DNA from: Tipula vernalis
Lineage: Eukaryota > Arthropoda > Insecta > Diptera > Tipulidae
Direction of reading: 5' to 3'
Assembly: GCA_958295665.1 (NCBI GenBank)
Contig: OY282560.1
Location: 268,375,315-268,439,314, forward strand
Length of the DNA: 64,000 nt
This document shows, piece after piece, positions 46,390 through 58,165 of the stretch; the stretch's first letter is position 1; the number at the start of each line of letters is the position of its first letter. Below the pieces are notes generated by a model that was given only the letters and a program-made list of their open reading frames with translations, had not been told where the DNA came from and made no database searches. The translations under genes were made by a program, and so were the position numbers.

Positions 46390-47750
46390 CTGATAAAATA
46401 AAGTATTTTGTAGGCATTCATTTAAGTATTATAAAATATGTTCTTTCATAATTGAAAAGAATTGGTTTTGAAACTAATGTTGTATTTCTAATATAGGAAA
46501 ATATTTTAATTTTACTCACACAGACCCATACAGGAAATGTATGATTTTGAAATTAAAAAAGTAAGGAAAAGGAATTGTTTTGAAAATGAACGTAGTTTTC
46601 TCGTTCGATTTTTTATATGAAATGGTGTGGTTTTGAAGCTTTATGTCGGTTAAACATAAAGTATTTGATGACAGCTACAAAACGGCATGTTCATTTTTTT
46701 TTTATTTTTTTTTTATATTTTTTCATTTACGCATTCTAACTCACTGTACCACTGAGAGCGACAAAATAAGACGTAAGTTGAGGATAACCTGTACATATTT
46801 GAATATTATTTTTACATTATCTTTTCTATTAATAATATACTCGTTATAATGTATATATGTATGTTCTCATTTTTTTTATTATATTATGGAAAATGATTTT
46901 ATTTTATTGATAAATAAAATTAAAAAAAAAATTGAAAGAAATATCACACAAAAAAGTCTGAATGAATTCATTGAAATTGATATTTTTATTATAGTACATT
47001 ATATTATACAATGTTCACTATACACATTATTTATGAATAAATATCTTAAGTAGAAGATAATTAAGATCAATGAGGTTAAAATAATAAAAAATAATATTCA
47101 TAATAATAAATAACTGCTTTATGGAATTTTATTTCTCATGATCATCAATTAAGTTAAAATAAGATTAAATTGTTATACCATAATAATATACGTACATAGA
47201 TACATAATATGTTATTATAATCTAATAAGTATGAATAATTCATTGATGTTAAATTATTAATTAGAAGATGAATAAAGAAAATATTACTTGAATAGAAAAT
47301 TTTTTGTATCATATATAGTAACAAGATTATAATACAAAATTTAAATCCGCCTTAATAAAATTGTTAACTGTTGACATGAAACAAATTTAAAGTAAAACTG
47401 TGTTAACATGTTCATGAATGAATTAAATATAAGATTGCGACAATCGACAGACGAATTTTAAACTTTTGTATACAGCTCGCCAGGACATCAAATTCCTTCA
47501 GGAAAAACAAATAAATTGAGCTAAACAAAAACTGTGTTTTGTAATATTTTGTAGATGTAGTTTTCCAGCTTTATTTGAATAATTGTCTTGACTTACTAGG
47601 ATTTGTTTGGGTAAATAAATAAAATTTCAGTGAAGAAATAAATTGAATTTAATTGTTTGTGGTAGATTTTATCTAGTAGTCATATTCTATTTCAAAAATT
47701 CTTATTACAAAAAATTAAATAAAAATTGAAATGAATTGGAATGTCATTCG
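46390..47750. other. Non-coding stretch
   Basis: Very AT-rich. No gene, RNA or terminal repeat was recognised. A 68-codon frame at 46643-46849 is T-rich and probably chance. Confidence 0.45.
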
Positions 47751-47811
47751 GATCACATCCCGTCGACCCAATCCAAATGAATAACTTACCTTAAATTAAA
47801 GATCTCTCCTT
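47751..47811 (+). repeat. 60-bp segment shared with the end of BEL element 3
   Basis: Matches 58166-58226, both containing atcccgtcgacccaatccaa and taaattaaagatctct. The copy at 58166 begins directly after the pol stop of BEL element 3, where its 3' LTR should begin. This copy may therefore be the start of the matching 5' LTR, or part of another BEL copy. Similarity fades after 60 bp. Confidence 0.6.
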
Positions 47812-49262
47812 GTAATAAAACATTTCCTATAATAAAAAGATACACCTACTCCATTCAGTCTGGCGGCATTCAGCATTCCACCTGAAATACAACATCAAAC
47901 AACATTCTCTTAAATAACCTTAAATTATATAATTTACTTCCCTAATTATAAGTATCCTACTTCGTTAGGTAATACATTTAATCTAATCTGAAAATATGAA
48001 TTAATTAATAATATTGTAATATTATACTTATCTTAATTTTCCCATTTAATTACAAGACGACATCACTTCATTTTTGACATGAACTGTCAGATTGTTAGCG
48101 TGAAGAGCGATCTAGCATTTAATTATATTTAGTGTTACCAAATGTATATGATCAATTGAATAGTCGAATTTTTACGTTCAGTGTTTTGTTCCAGCATATA
48201 ATTCATCATTTATTCTCCCCCTTTATGTAAAGTAATTATGTTATTCACGTCGATTATACAACTCGCCGGATTGACCGCGAAGGGAATTTTATTCGAATTT
48301 GACGTTTAACGTATTATTGAATACGTCAAATGAAAAGGGAACGATGGTAATGCAGTGCAAAAATTTGGTATTATTCAATCCGCGCGTGAATCGCACTCCA
48401 TACAAAAATTGTCATTACAAATACGCATCAAATTTACGGCGCGGATGTGAAAGATTTCGGTGTAGTTTTTTTTGCCATGGAGACTAATAAAATGTGAGTT
48501 TAAATATGTTTGATTTAATCAAACTGTCTTATAACCAAAATAAGTTTAAAAATAAAATTCTATAAAATCGAAAAATAATTCTTTACAGAAAAAGCCACAA
48601 CGAACCGAGTTCAGTTTGAGAAAATGGTTCGAATGATGAAGACGCATCCGGATATTGCAAGGAACAATACAAAACGAATTCTTGAGTCCGTTCAAAAGTT
48701 TTGGGAAAACGTTCGCAACGAATTAAATTCGCTGGTACCACCGATGAAAGATATTGCGGACTGGAAATAGGTTAGAAGATTTGCTCAAGTCAAATAGATG
48801 TTTTAATTTCAGGTTTGGAGTGATTTTAAATGCTCCTTAAGGAAGAAATTAGCCCATAACAAACGTGAGATTCGAGGTACTGCCGGTGGGGATTATTCAC
48901 AAATATTATTCAGCCCTTTGGAGGCAGAAGTGATTGAACTGGTATGTCTTAGAGATTGTGTAGAAGGTGTGGTAAAAGCCAATAAGTTCGGGGTTCCTCG
49001 CAAGCGACCTTTTAATACCGACGATGCCAATCAAAGTGCGACATCTGATAATAGAAAGTAGTATCTGATAGACCGATCTGATAGAGAATTAACAATACTG
49101 TGTTGTTCGTTGTAAGTATTTTTTGAATATTCTACTTTTAGAGAAGTTCTATTATTGTATAATAAAAAAATGTATTTCTTTAGTTTTCACTTCACATGTT
49201 TGTTTATTAATTTTTTAGGTTTCGTGTTGCAAAAGCAGATTATTTTTTTATTAAAAACTTAA

Positions 49263-49387
49263 TTAAATCAATCAAATATTGTGTAAGTACAGTTTACATT
49301 ATGTAAAGGTTACTAAAAATACTTACACTCAAATACATTCAAAATACATAATGTAAACTGTACTTTCACAATATTTGATTTATTTAA
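49263..49387. repeat. Foldback repeat, 125 bp
   Basis: Arms 49263-49305 and 49345-49387 are inverted repeats of 43 bp (ttaaatcaatcaaatattgt.. against its complement) with about three mismatches. The loop is about 39 nt. It is probably a small MITE. Confidence 0.75.
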
Positions 49388-50165
49388 TTTATTTTAATAT
49401 CTAAGCCATCAAAAAATTCTGTTGAAAATTTGATAAATTTAAACAAATCGAGAATAATCGCAAATTTTTTTAACAAACTACATATATTTGAAATTGATAA
49501 TGATGTTTTACGAAATCTTTTTTGCCCTTTATATTTTTTTTAATATAATATCCAAGATAAAAAAAGGTAGAAAAAATTATAAGTACATAACGTACATTTG
49601 AATTTTTAAATGTAATTGCTCTTGTTTACCAACAAAATATAATATTTTGAACATACATATGTACCTATTATTAAAAATCTATTTTGTTATTCCTTTATTT
49701 TCTGTTTATCTTGCTAGCTACTACATGCATTTTATACATTTTCCCAATGCCATATGAATCGTAAACAAAATCATAAGAAATTTCCAAATATATTATTTTA
49801 CATCGTCTTTATTATCAATTTAAAAGAAAATTTTTGTTTATAAATATAAATAATTTGAAATTAAATATATCGAATTGCTGGTTGTACACAATTCTAATTG
49901 AAATTAATAAAATTTTAATACACAATTTTGCATTTTAGTCAATTTATTATTTTTTTTTTCAAACATCGTCATCTTCGTGTCCCTTTAAAAATTTCATTCG
50001 TATACAAAACCCTAATCTCAACAAAGAACACAAAATAACTATACGAAAAACTAAAAAGAGCATGAATAATAAAAGAGCATTTGAACACACACACACAATA
50101 ACTAATACCATTACGATCCGGTAATTCTCGCCTCACTGACTCAAGAGACGACCAAAATTTATGTC

Positions 50166-50386
50166 CAGGCCGCGGCGACTGGACTGATTATACCATAATT
50201 TACATTCTATATATACAGAATGTGCTGTGCGTTAAGTACTAGCGAATCACACTAATACAGATAATTTCTCTTACAATTTTTTCTTCTTTATCTGTATTAG
50301 TATGATTCGCTAGTACATAATGCACAGCACATTCCGTATATATAGAATGCAAATTGTGGTATAATCAGTCCAGTCGCCGCGGCCTG
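50166..50386. repeat. Long hairpin, 99-bp arms, 23-nt loop
   Basis: Arms 50166-50264 and 50288-50386 are inverted repeats with about six differences in 99 bp. The outermost block caggccgcggcgactggact is G+C-rich and perfectly paired. A relative lacking one arm lies at 35790-35945. There is no coding capacity. Confidence 0.9.
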
Positions 50387-51023
50387 ATGAGAAGATTGAT
50401 TTTTTCATAATCGTAAGCTCATCAGTTCGAAACTGGATTGAATTCTCTTACAATCTTCGGAACGTATTAAAATCATATAAATTAAAAAATCGCTATTACC
50501 TGAAGAGGAGGTCGAAATCTAAATATATGACAGCATTGATATGGAAACATCTGAAGTTGTTCAAAATAAAGGGCCCAAACAGTTACGCCTATTAGAAAAA
50601 CAAATTAACATTCAGGAAAAATTGTATAACGAAATTAAAGAGTTTACCAAAACGTAAAATGAAAAATTCGAGGAAGGAAACTTCCAAAAAAAATATACAG
50701 GACACTAGACAAAATAAGTGATCATGAAAAGGCTATAAAGCAAACTAAGGATGTCCTATTACAAGAAAACAAGAGGCAAATTGAGCAGCTTGGACTTGAA
50801 AAAATAAATTAAAACAGCAACTCTTAGAAATTGAGTTAAAAAAACTGAATTAGATATATGTATGTATGTAAGGAGTAATTTGAAGTATTTTAGTGGTAAT
50901 AGCCATGAAGGCTGATTAATTATGTGACTTTTAATAGCCATGAAGTGAAGGCTGAATAAAACATTTTTATAAGTTACAAACAATGAAATTTTTATTATCA
51001 CCCTAAAAGTTCAATAAAATTTA

Positions 51024-51880
51024 GTTGCGAAATTTATTCGCCTTTGTAGAATACTTTTCATCGGTAATTTCATCTTCCTCTTGTTCAATTGGCTCATCAT
51101 AACCTGGAACATTAAAATGGATTCTAATATTATGTAGATCAGCTGCCACATTAATTATTTTCACAGCTTTGTCAGGTGTGTAGTGTAAATGTATGGCTAC
51201 TCCAAGCAGGCATCTACACCAATTTTTCCAGACCCGATTTTACGCTCGACAATATTACGGCCGGAACTGTGGCTTTTATTGAATCGGCTTTTGGAAGTAT
51301 TAACTCCAGCACTTCTGAGTGGGGTAAGCCATGGCAAGAGGAGGTACCCAGCACGTCAGCTTTAAAAAAAGTTACTGACAGATTAATTCCATAAACAATT
51401 TGTAAGAAGAAAATTCTTATCGAGTAATTTTTGGTTTCTATTCCCATTAATATATATGCTTATGGTCACATATCTAAAACAGAAAAAAAAGTCTATAAAA
51501 AAATAAGAACAAATATGCCACTAAGTTCTTACTATCATGGTACTCAAACTAAAAAACCCTTTGCGGTTGTAAAAAAGGTGAGCATTACCATCTGATGGTC
51601 TAGCGATTTTAATGAGCGTACCATCGACACACATAACAACATCAGGTATTCTGTACTTTAAAAAAAAAAAATATAACCTCGCCTCATTTCTTTCATCTTC
51701 GGTTTCCAAAATATCAAGCACTTCCGATAATACAACCGAAACTGTTGGTTGTGCCATTCCAACAAAATGATCCTGACCGACACCGTTCTGGTAACCGCCT
51801 TCTGCTAAAAATCTTAGATACGCTGCTAATTTAAACTCTGGAGTTAGTGAGGACGATTTTATTATCGGTGGCAATTTAGT
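51024..51880 (-). pseudogene. PIF/Harbinger transposase 3
   Basis: Minus strand, from about 51874. SSSLTPEFKLAAYLRFLAEG and PTVSVVLSEVLDILE match the Harbinger N-terminal region. CVDGTLIKIARPSDG carries the first catalytic Asp. A probable intron follows STMI at about 51530-51478. In the next stretch LLLPWLTPLRS lies just after the second-Asp position, where a stop and an Arg replace the usual GD. RFNKSHSSGRNIVERKIG carries the Glu. It ends HYTPDKAVKIINVAADLHNI and an acidic tail, with TAA near 51024. Several frame changes. It is the partner of the accessory gene at 48477-50850. Confidence 0.82.
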
Positions 51881-52383
51881 TTTTCAGTTCTTTTAAAACA
51901 TAACGAAAAACGGCTTTGCTTAGTCTAAAGTTTTTTATAAATCTGAAAAATAAATGACCGTTAGGATCAATCAACATAAACAAAGTCAAATTTCAGAAAA
52001 TTTTTACTCACTGGACGTTTGGCAACTGGAAAATATCTTAGCACATATTTCGTATCGTTTTCCGTGTTTCTTTTCTGTTATTAGTTCCGTCGTCCAAATT
52101 TTAATAAAACCCAATTGTATCCATAATTACGTACTAAAAATACTTAACTTTTTGAATTTAAATATTTATTTTTCTTAGAATTTACGAAAATATATTTATA
52201 GGTTATTAAATAAACACTTTATTCAATGTGGAAAATTTGACAGCTGATGGTGAAATTACATTTTCATTGCGGATCGATAAGGTAGATTTCCGTCGGCTTC
52301 TATAATGCAAATATTTTCAAATGCGGATCGAATGCAAATCGGATGTTCTCCCGCCGCAGTAAATCCGGTGAGTTGTATAATCG

Positions 52384-53570
52384 GCATGATTACCTTTTCA
52401 TCTCGCGTATTGGAAACAACAATAATAACCTAACCAATTATAAAAGAAAATAAGTGTTATAATAAATAAATTGTAAAATTAGAAACAGTGTTCAAGTGTA
52501 TTTTCTCCTGTAAATTGGACCCTATTCTCTCTAAGTATATACCAATTTGTACATTGTGGTCCTTCGAGCCGGATCCATAAACCGCGGATCAAATGCATTT
52601 ATTTCAACCAGTTACACTGGATTTTACAATACAGTTTGTAACGGGTAGTTTGGTAAATTTGAAATCGTGTGTATATATCCCGTGGACCATTAAACAGAAA
52701 TCTCTTAGTGACCTTGCGATGTAGCAGCAGATTGCCGGCTAGGTAGCAGTAGTGTGGGTGATGTTTTCACCGATCCCTAACAGCTTGAAAAATGCTGCTA
52801 TTCAGACATGTTTCAAGAAGAAATGGTTGTTTATAAATACAGACCCACTATGACCATTCACCTAAACCTATACTCACAATCACATCACATTTTATTTATA
52901 GCCAGCTACACAATAGTTGCGTGACCATGGTGCTTATGATCACTTAATCTTAACCCACGCCTCCATGCAAATAGAACTTCACATGAGCAACATGGAGTTC
53001 CCCTTGTGTGGTTAGAAACTCAAATCATCACAGTTTTTATTTTGTTTGATCACACATTTTTACGTTAACACTTTACACTATTCACTAAACTGATTAATAC
53101 CAACATGACACCACGCATGATACTTCAGAGAATTTATTCGAACTAGAATACTTTACAATTACACCGCAGTTTGATGTGCTTAAATAAAATAGGAAACACG
53201 TTTAATTAACATATGTGAATAAAAAAAATTGATATAAATGTAATGTACATACATATGTATATAAAGATAAATAGTGATCTAAGGCATGCATATGAATAAA
53301 TAGATAAACAAATATTTAAGCAAGCAAATGATTTCCTAACTATTTAAATGAACATTTTAAATGCTCAAAAACTTAAACTTAATATATAAATTTTAATAAA
53401 TAAATAAATAGATTTTAGTATAAATAATTAAGATAGAAATTAAGAAGTGCATAACATTGTTTTACAGATTATACATATTTAGCCACCATCATTTTTGTAT
53501 GCAACATTGTATTCATTGTTGTCAGGCTCTTATTCCGTTTTGAAATTTAGACACTACTGTACTTATATGA
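52384..53570. other. Probable remains of a BEL LTR and leader
   Basis: At about 52554-52575 the sequence tggtccttcgagccggatcc resembles the region just downstream of the 5' LTR in many BEL elements. If so, the bases before it are the end of an LTR that Harbinger 3 interrupted. I find no gag frame between 52576 and 53570, and the rest is AT-rich with nothing recognised. Confidence 0.35.
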
Positions 53571-53571
53571 A

Positions 53572-55840
53572 TTGCCTCGAAAAGGTTGTTTCTTTTTTTT
53601 TTATAATTATTTAAATACCGAAAGAGCCGCGGAAAATATTGACCTGAAGAAGATCGAATCCGAGGTAGCTGAAAATCGAAAATTAATCAACCAACTGTTA
53701 AACAACTCTGGGAATGTCACTCCTTCCGAACTATCATATGCAAAAGTTTCTGAAATGTACTCAGGTGCTGGTACTATCATTAATTCACGGAACCATACTC
53801 AAAGTATTATTGGTACAGGTGATCCCGTTGATTCAATTAAACTTGCCGTTATTGCTGCCAGTAATAAAAAATATTTGTATATAAGCGGAATCGTCCCATC
53901 CGTTTCACCTGAAATGATTGTTGGCTACATTCAAAGTAAACTACAAGATTGCTCGCCTGACGAAGTGGATTGTAAATTATTACTTGCAAAGGGCCGGGTA
54001 ATTGACAATTCCATTACCTTCATCTCCTTTAAAATTGGATTAAAAAATGTTCATTTGAATATGCTAAACAGTTCTGATATGTGGCCTCGTGGTTTGTTAA
54101 TTCGGCCATTTGTAAATCATTCACGACAGCCAAAAAACATAGCTGCTATAACGTCCCAACAACACCAATAACTGCTGATGCAACCAACACTATCAACGAT
54201 TTCACCTCGATCTACTATCACAACGCCTCCAGTATTCGAGGTAAAGCTAAGGTTTTTCGTTTAGGCGTACTACACAACGATTATGACGTCATAATAATCA
54301 GTGAGACCTGGCTTACGATAAATACGTTCTCCGAAGAATACTTTTCATCTGATTATGTCGTTCATAGAAAGGATAGATACGATTTTGACACCAGCCGTAA
54401 GGGTGGTGGTGTTTTGATTGCGGTAAAGAATTCGGTTCCTAATGCTGTGATTGCCTGTCATCCTAGCCTAAACGCGATTGCTGTTCGAGTCAGATTGGGC
54501 AATAATACTTCGATTTGTTGTAGTCGCCGTGTATTTACCTTACAGATCGGACTTAGATTACTACAACACGTTTATCAACTTCATCGACTCAGCTGTTATG
54601 CCTCATCCTAGCAACCAACTTATCATTGTGGGCGACTTTAATTTACCCGGTATATCTTGGAACGGCATGGATGGCGTATTTTCTTCATCTTCCACCGATG
54701 AGAGGGCATTAGCTATCATCGATTATTTTGCTGGCATCTCAACTACACAGCTCAACAGAATTAGTAACAGTCGGGGCAAATTCCTTGATCTGTTATTTGC
54801 TAATGATGTTATGGATGCCGAGATTTCTGCGTGTCCGACTTCACTGATTGCGGGAGTATCTACCACGTACTAATGATTTTAATTTAAATTTTAGAAAAGC
54901 CGACTTTACATCCTTTAATGAATTTCTCAGCATTTCTGATTGAGACTTCTTACAATGCGGCGGTGATTTGAACTGTATGGTGTTAAATTTCAACGATCTT
55001 CTCAGGTGTGGTATCGAAAAGCACGTTCCGCGTGTTAAAATAAATAAAATCGGCCGTCGGGAGCCATGGTATAACAATGAGTTGGTGTTGCTCGAGAAAC
55101 GATATTTTCATTGTATAGATTGCATGGTGTTAATTATTATCCAGATTTTGATAGAGCGCGCAAGGAATTTAAGTGCCTTTACTGGTTCCTTTAAAACAAC
55201 TATGTATTGCGAATTGTGGAAGAGTTAACATCTAGTCCTAAGGAGTTCTGGAATTTCATTAACAGCAAGAAAAAAGTGGCTGGCTTTCCGTCTTCTATGT
55301 CGTACCAGAGCTCCGTCGCTAGTCAGCCCTTGGATATCTGTAATCCGTTTGCCAATTTTTTTGCGTCGGTTTATGAACCTGTTCTGTCGTCCGCTCGCGT
55401 ATCTCCAGCTTTGCCCACCTTCGATCAATTTAATATTTTAAAATTTACCGAGGAAGAAGTACGGGATTGCTTGCTCCAGCTCGAGGTTGGAAAGGGAGCG
55501 GGTTATGATGGCTTCCCGCCGATTATGTTTAAGTGTTGTGCTGAGAGTTTGACCCGTCCTATTACCTGCATATTTAATGAAAGCCTTCGTCGCGGTTTTT
55601 TCTCCGATCCTTGGAAAATTTCTTGTATTCATCCAATCTGCAAAGCGAAGTGATGTGAGTAATTATCGTGGGATCGCCATTCTTTCTGTCTTACCTAAGT
55701 TCTTTGAGTTTATGGTTCATAGAATCTTGTTCTTCCACACTAAAAAGTTCATTTTTCCTGTACAACATGGATTTTATCGCGGTAGGTCTACAGTAACTAA
55801 CTTGATTTCGTTTTCGCATATTCATGAATTTGTCATTTTC
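53572..55840 (+). pseudogene. CR1/Jockey-type LINE, 3'-truncated
   Basis: An ORF1-like frame of 199 codons (53572-54171) has an N-terminal helical segment and a C-terminal fold reading LYISGIVPSVSPEMIVGYIQ. ORF2 begins in an overlapping frame (54081). The endonuclease shows IYYHNASSIRGKA, IIISETWLT, RKGGGVLIAV and IIVGDFNLPGISW. The reverse transcriptase starts near 55207 (EFWNFINSKKKVAG, VGKGAGYDGFPPIMF, SNYRGIAILSVLPKFFE, QHGFYRGRSTVTNL). It ends abruptly near 55840, before the YxDD box, at the join with BEL element 3. Frame changes occur at about 54530, 54870, 55190 and 55650. It is inactive. Confidence 0.82.
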
Positions 55841-55842
55841 GG

Positions 55843-58164
55843 GTGGACGATGCTAACCATTTCGAAGCCTTAAAACGATTAGTCAAGAAGTACGACAGAA
55901 AGGGGACTATAGTCGAGAGCTACACTCGAGATTTTCTTTCATCTCCAAAGCCCAATAAACACTGTCAAAGTCGAAAGCACTGCCAAAAATGTACCAAACG
56001 AGATAATACTTTATTGCATTTTGTACCTAAGCTACAATGTAAATTTTCCATGCATAGTATAAATAAACCCATATAGCACAAGGATGCTACTATTCATCAA
56101 AATATCGTTGCATCAACTCCAGTTACCAGTAATGAAACCGCTACCTTGAAATTAGCAGTGTCGATGTTTCACCAACTTCAAAGAGTTAAATCAACTAATA
56201 ATCAAGTAGGTGATGACAACATATTAAAAAATATCATATATATCTTACCTACAGCCAAATTAGATATACAGGATAAATATAAAAATTGGTTACCTTGTCA
56301 TGGCCTTTTGGTTTCGGCCTCTACACATAACTTTATTTCAGAAAACCTTTTAAGCCGATTGAAAATTCCTTGAACCAAACCTTACATTAATATCAACACA
56401 ATAAATCAAACACAAGCGAGCAGTTCAAGAGGTAAACCATTAATCAAACTTCGATCACCCATCAATCATGGTTATTATATGAACACTGAGGCTTTAAGTC
56501 TTCAGAAAATATCATCAAGGTTACCACATGAATCGTTCGATAAATCGTTGTTTCAGTTTGATACCAATCTATTGTTAGCAGAAGTCGAACTATTATTGGG
56601 TTGCGATGTACTCTTTCAAAGTTTGTTAAATGGTAATTTTCAGACCAACCCAGATTATCCCTTTATCCAAAACTTCAAATTCGGATGGTTAAATGGAGGA
56701 GTTATGTCCAGCACCAAAGTTGTTCAGTTCATACGGGTTCGTCCGAAGTGCTACAGCGCTTATAGAAATCAAGAAGTAATAATACCTAAGACTTTCACGG
56801 CGGAAGAACAGAGTTACATCGAGTTTTTCACGCCAAAGAACCATCCATCTATTTGTATACTGATTCGACGATTGTACTTCAGTGGCTTTCAAAACCTCCG
56901 AAAACTTTAAACACCTTCCAAGCGAATCGAGTTGCTGAAATTATGACGCCTACTAATCGTAACCAATGACATTTTGTACTGACCAGTGAAAACCCAGCCG
57001 ATAAAGCCACCAGAGGTGTGACTCCCAAAATGTTTTTAGCAGATGAAATGTGGATTAGAGGGCCTACAATTTTAAACCAAACACCACTTGTGCTTCCGTC
57101 TTCCGAAGAGCCAGAAATATCATCCGACGAATATTACATTTGTGCGTCACCTGTAGACGCTTTAATACAAAGCAGGAGCAGCAATTTATGGGTCAGTTAT
57201 CACGATGTCGGATCACTCAATCAGCAAGACCGTTTATCAAGGTCGGTATCGATTTAGCTGGACCCTTTATACTAAAAACGTTCAAATTCTGAGGCGCCAA
57301 ACAGTATGTCATATGACCTGGTCATATTTTTGTGTATGGCTGCAAAGGTAACGATTGAAATTGTGTCGGATATGAGCACTGAAAGATTCATTGTTTATCA
57401 TTAAAACGTTTCAGTGCTGTCCAAGGTCTACCGCATCACGTTTATTGTGACAATGGCTCTAACTTAGTAGGAGCAAGGCGCGAGCTTAAACAACTTTATG
57501 ACCAATTTCTTAATGAAGTCCAACAAAACCAGTTAAAAGCTTGGGCCACCGATTACCATATCCAATGGCGTTTCATCTCACCGCTGGTTACCAGCCACAA
57601 CCCAACTTTGGCGGCCTATGGAAGGCCACGATCTAATCTTGCAAATACCACCTTCGTCGCGTAATAGGGGATGCCCTACTTACCTATGCGGAGTTCCTGA
57701 CGGTAGTCAAGCAGATTGAAGCTCGATTAAACTCTCGACCATTGTGAGAGTTACCGAAAGATGAATGGCATCTCCAATCCCCTCGCATTTTCTTATTACC
57801 CAGCCGTTAACTATGCTACCGCAGCCCAATCTACAACCGATGGCAGTTGATCCAACAAATGATGCAGGAATTTTGGAAGCAGTGGTCGCAGTAATATGTG
57901 ACGTCGTTAAATAAATTTTACAAGTGGCACAAAGGGAATCACCAATTCATATCAGCAGATCTAGTACTCCTACGCGATCAGAATTTGCCACCCACCAAAT
58001 GGCCAATTGCTCGAATTTGTGAGGTTCATCCTGGAAATGGTACACTCGTCCGAGTAGCCTTCTTGAAGTTGCTTGGTGGAAAACTCCTAAAACATCCAAT
58101 AAGTAAGATAAGGCTGTTACCTAAATTTGAATCTATCGAGTCAACGGCGGCGGGTCCAAAGTAA
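55843..58164 (+). pseudogene. BEL/Pao element 3, gag end and pol, badly broken
   Basis: Begins in the gag C-terminus with a zinc-knuckle cluster (HCQSRKHCQKC, then DNTLLH; 55843-56076). Protease traces follow (SASTHNFISENLL; VELLLGCDVLFQSLL, 56146-56910). Most of the reverse transcriptase is deleted: the sequence jumps from a post-protease segment to an RNase H end near 56850 (YTDSTIVLQWL) and NPADKATRGV. Integrase parts are GIDLAGPF near 57250, CDNGSNLVGARRELKQL near 57450 and a disrupted third motif near 57610. The tail (57898-58164) reads ADLVLLRDQNLPPTKWP and ends in a stop at 58164. Many stops and frame changes. It is more decayed than elements 1 and 2. Confidence 0.85.
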
Positions 58165-58165
58165 T

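Larger units (their letters stand above)
49062..50497. other. Insertion between the two halves of the accessory gene
   Basis: About 1.4 kb without coding sense, containing the 125-bp hairpin at 49263 and the 221-bp hairpin at 50166. Its edges are set only by where the coding sense stops and resumes. Confidence 0.45.
48477..50850 (+). pseudogene. Harbinger 3 accessory gene, Myb/SANT-like, split
   Basis: Probable exon 1 is METNK (48477-48493), with a gtgagt donor and acceptor at 48588. Exon 2 (48589-48770) reads TNRVQFEKMVRMMKTHPDIA and FWENVRNELNSLVPPMKDI. After an intron at 48771-48812, exon 3 (48813-49061) reads VWSDFKCSLRKKLAHNKRE and GGDYSQILFSPLEAEVIEL. This is the tri-helix DNA-binding pattern of Harbinger accessory proteins and the zeste/MSANTD group. 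A TAG sits where WKKVW would be expected. A C-terminal coiled coil at about 50498-50850 (LLEKQINIQEKLYNEIKEF, LLQENKRQIEQLGLEKI) probably belongs to the same gene, separated by a later insertion at about 49062-50497. Confidence 0.65.
48251..52383. mobile_element. Two-gene Harbinger element 3, about 4.1 kb
   Basis: Inverted terminal repeats of about 30 bp (48251-48280 and 52352-52383) share cgattatacaactc and ccggatt with about four mismatches. Inside are a plus-strand Myb/SANT-type accessory gene (48477-50850) and a minus-strand transposase (51024-51880), converging as in other Harbinger elements. About 1.4 kb of unrelated DNA with two hairpins splits the accessory gene. A three-base target duplication is not clear, so the borders could be off by a few bases. 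Confidence 0.75.

Noticed and set aside
51176..51447. Two overlapping open frames, one on each strand
   Set aside because: A third frame, on the minus strand, carries the Harbinger C-terminal motifs (LLLPWLTPLRS, NIVERKIG), so these are shadows.
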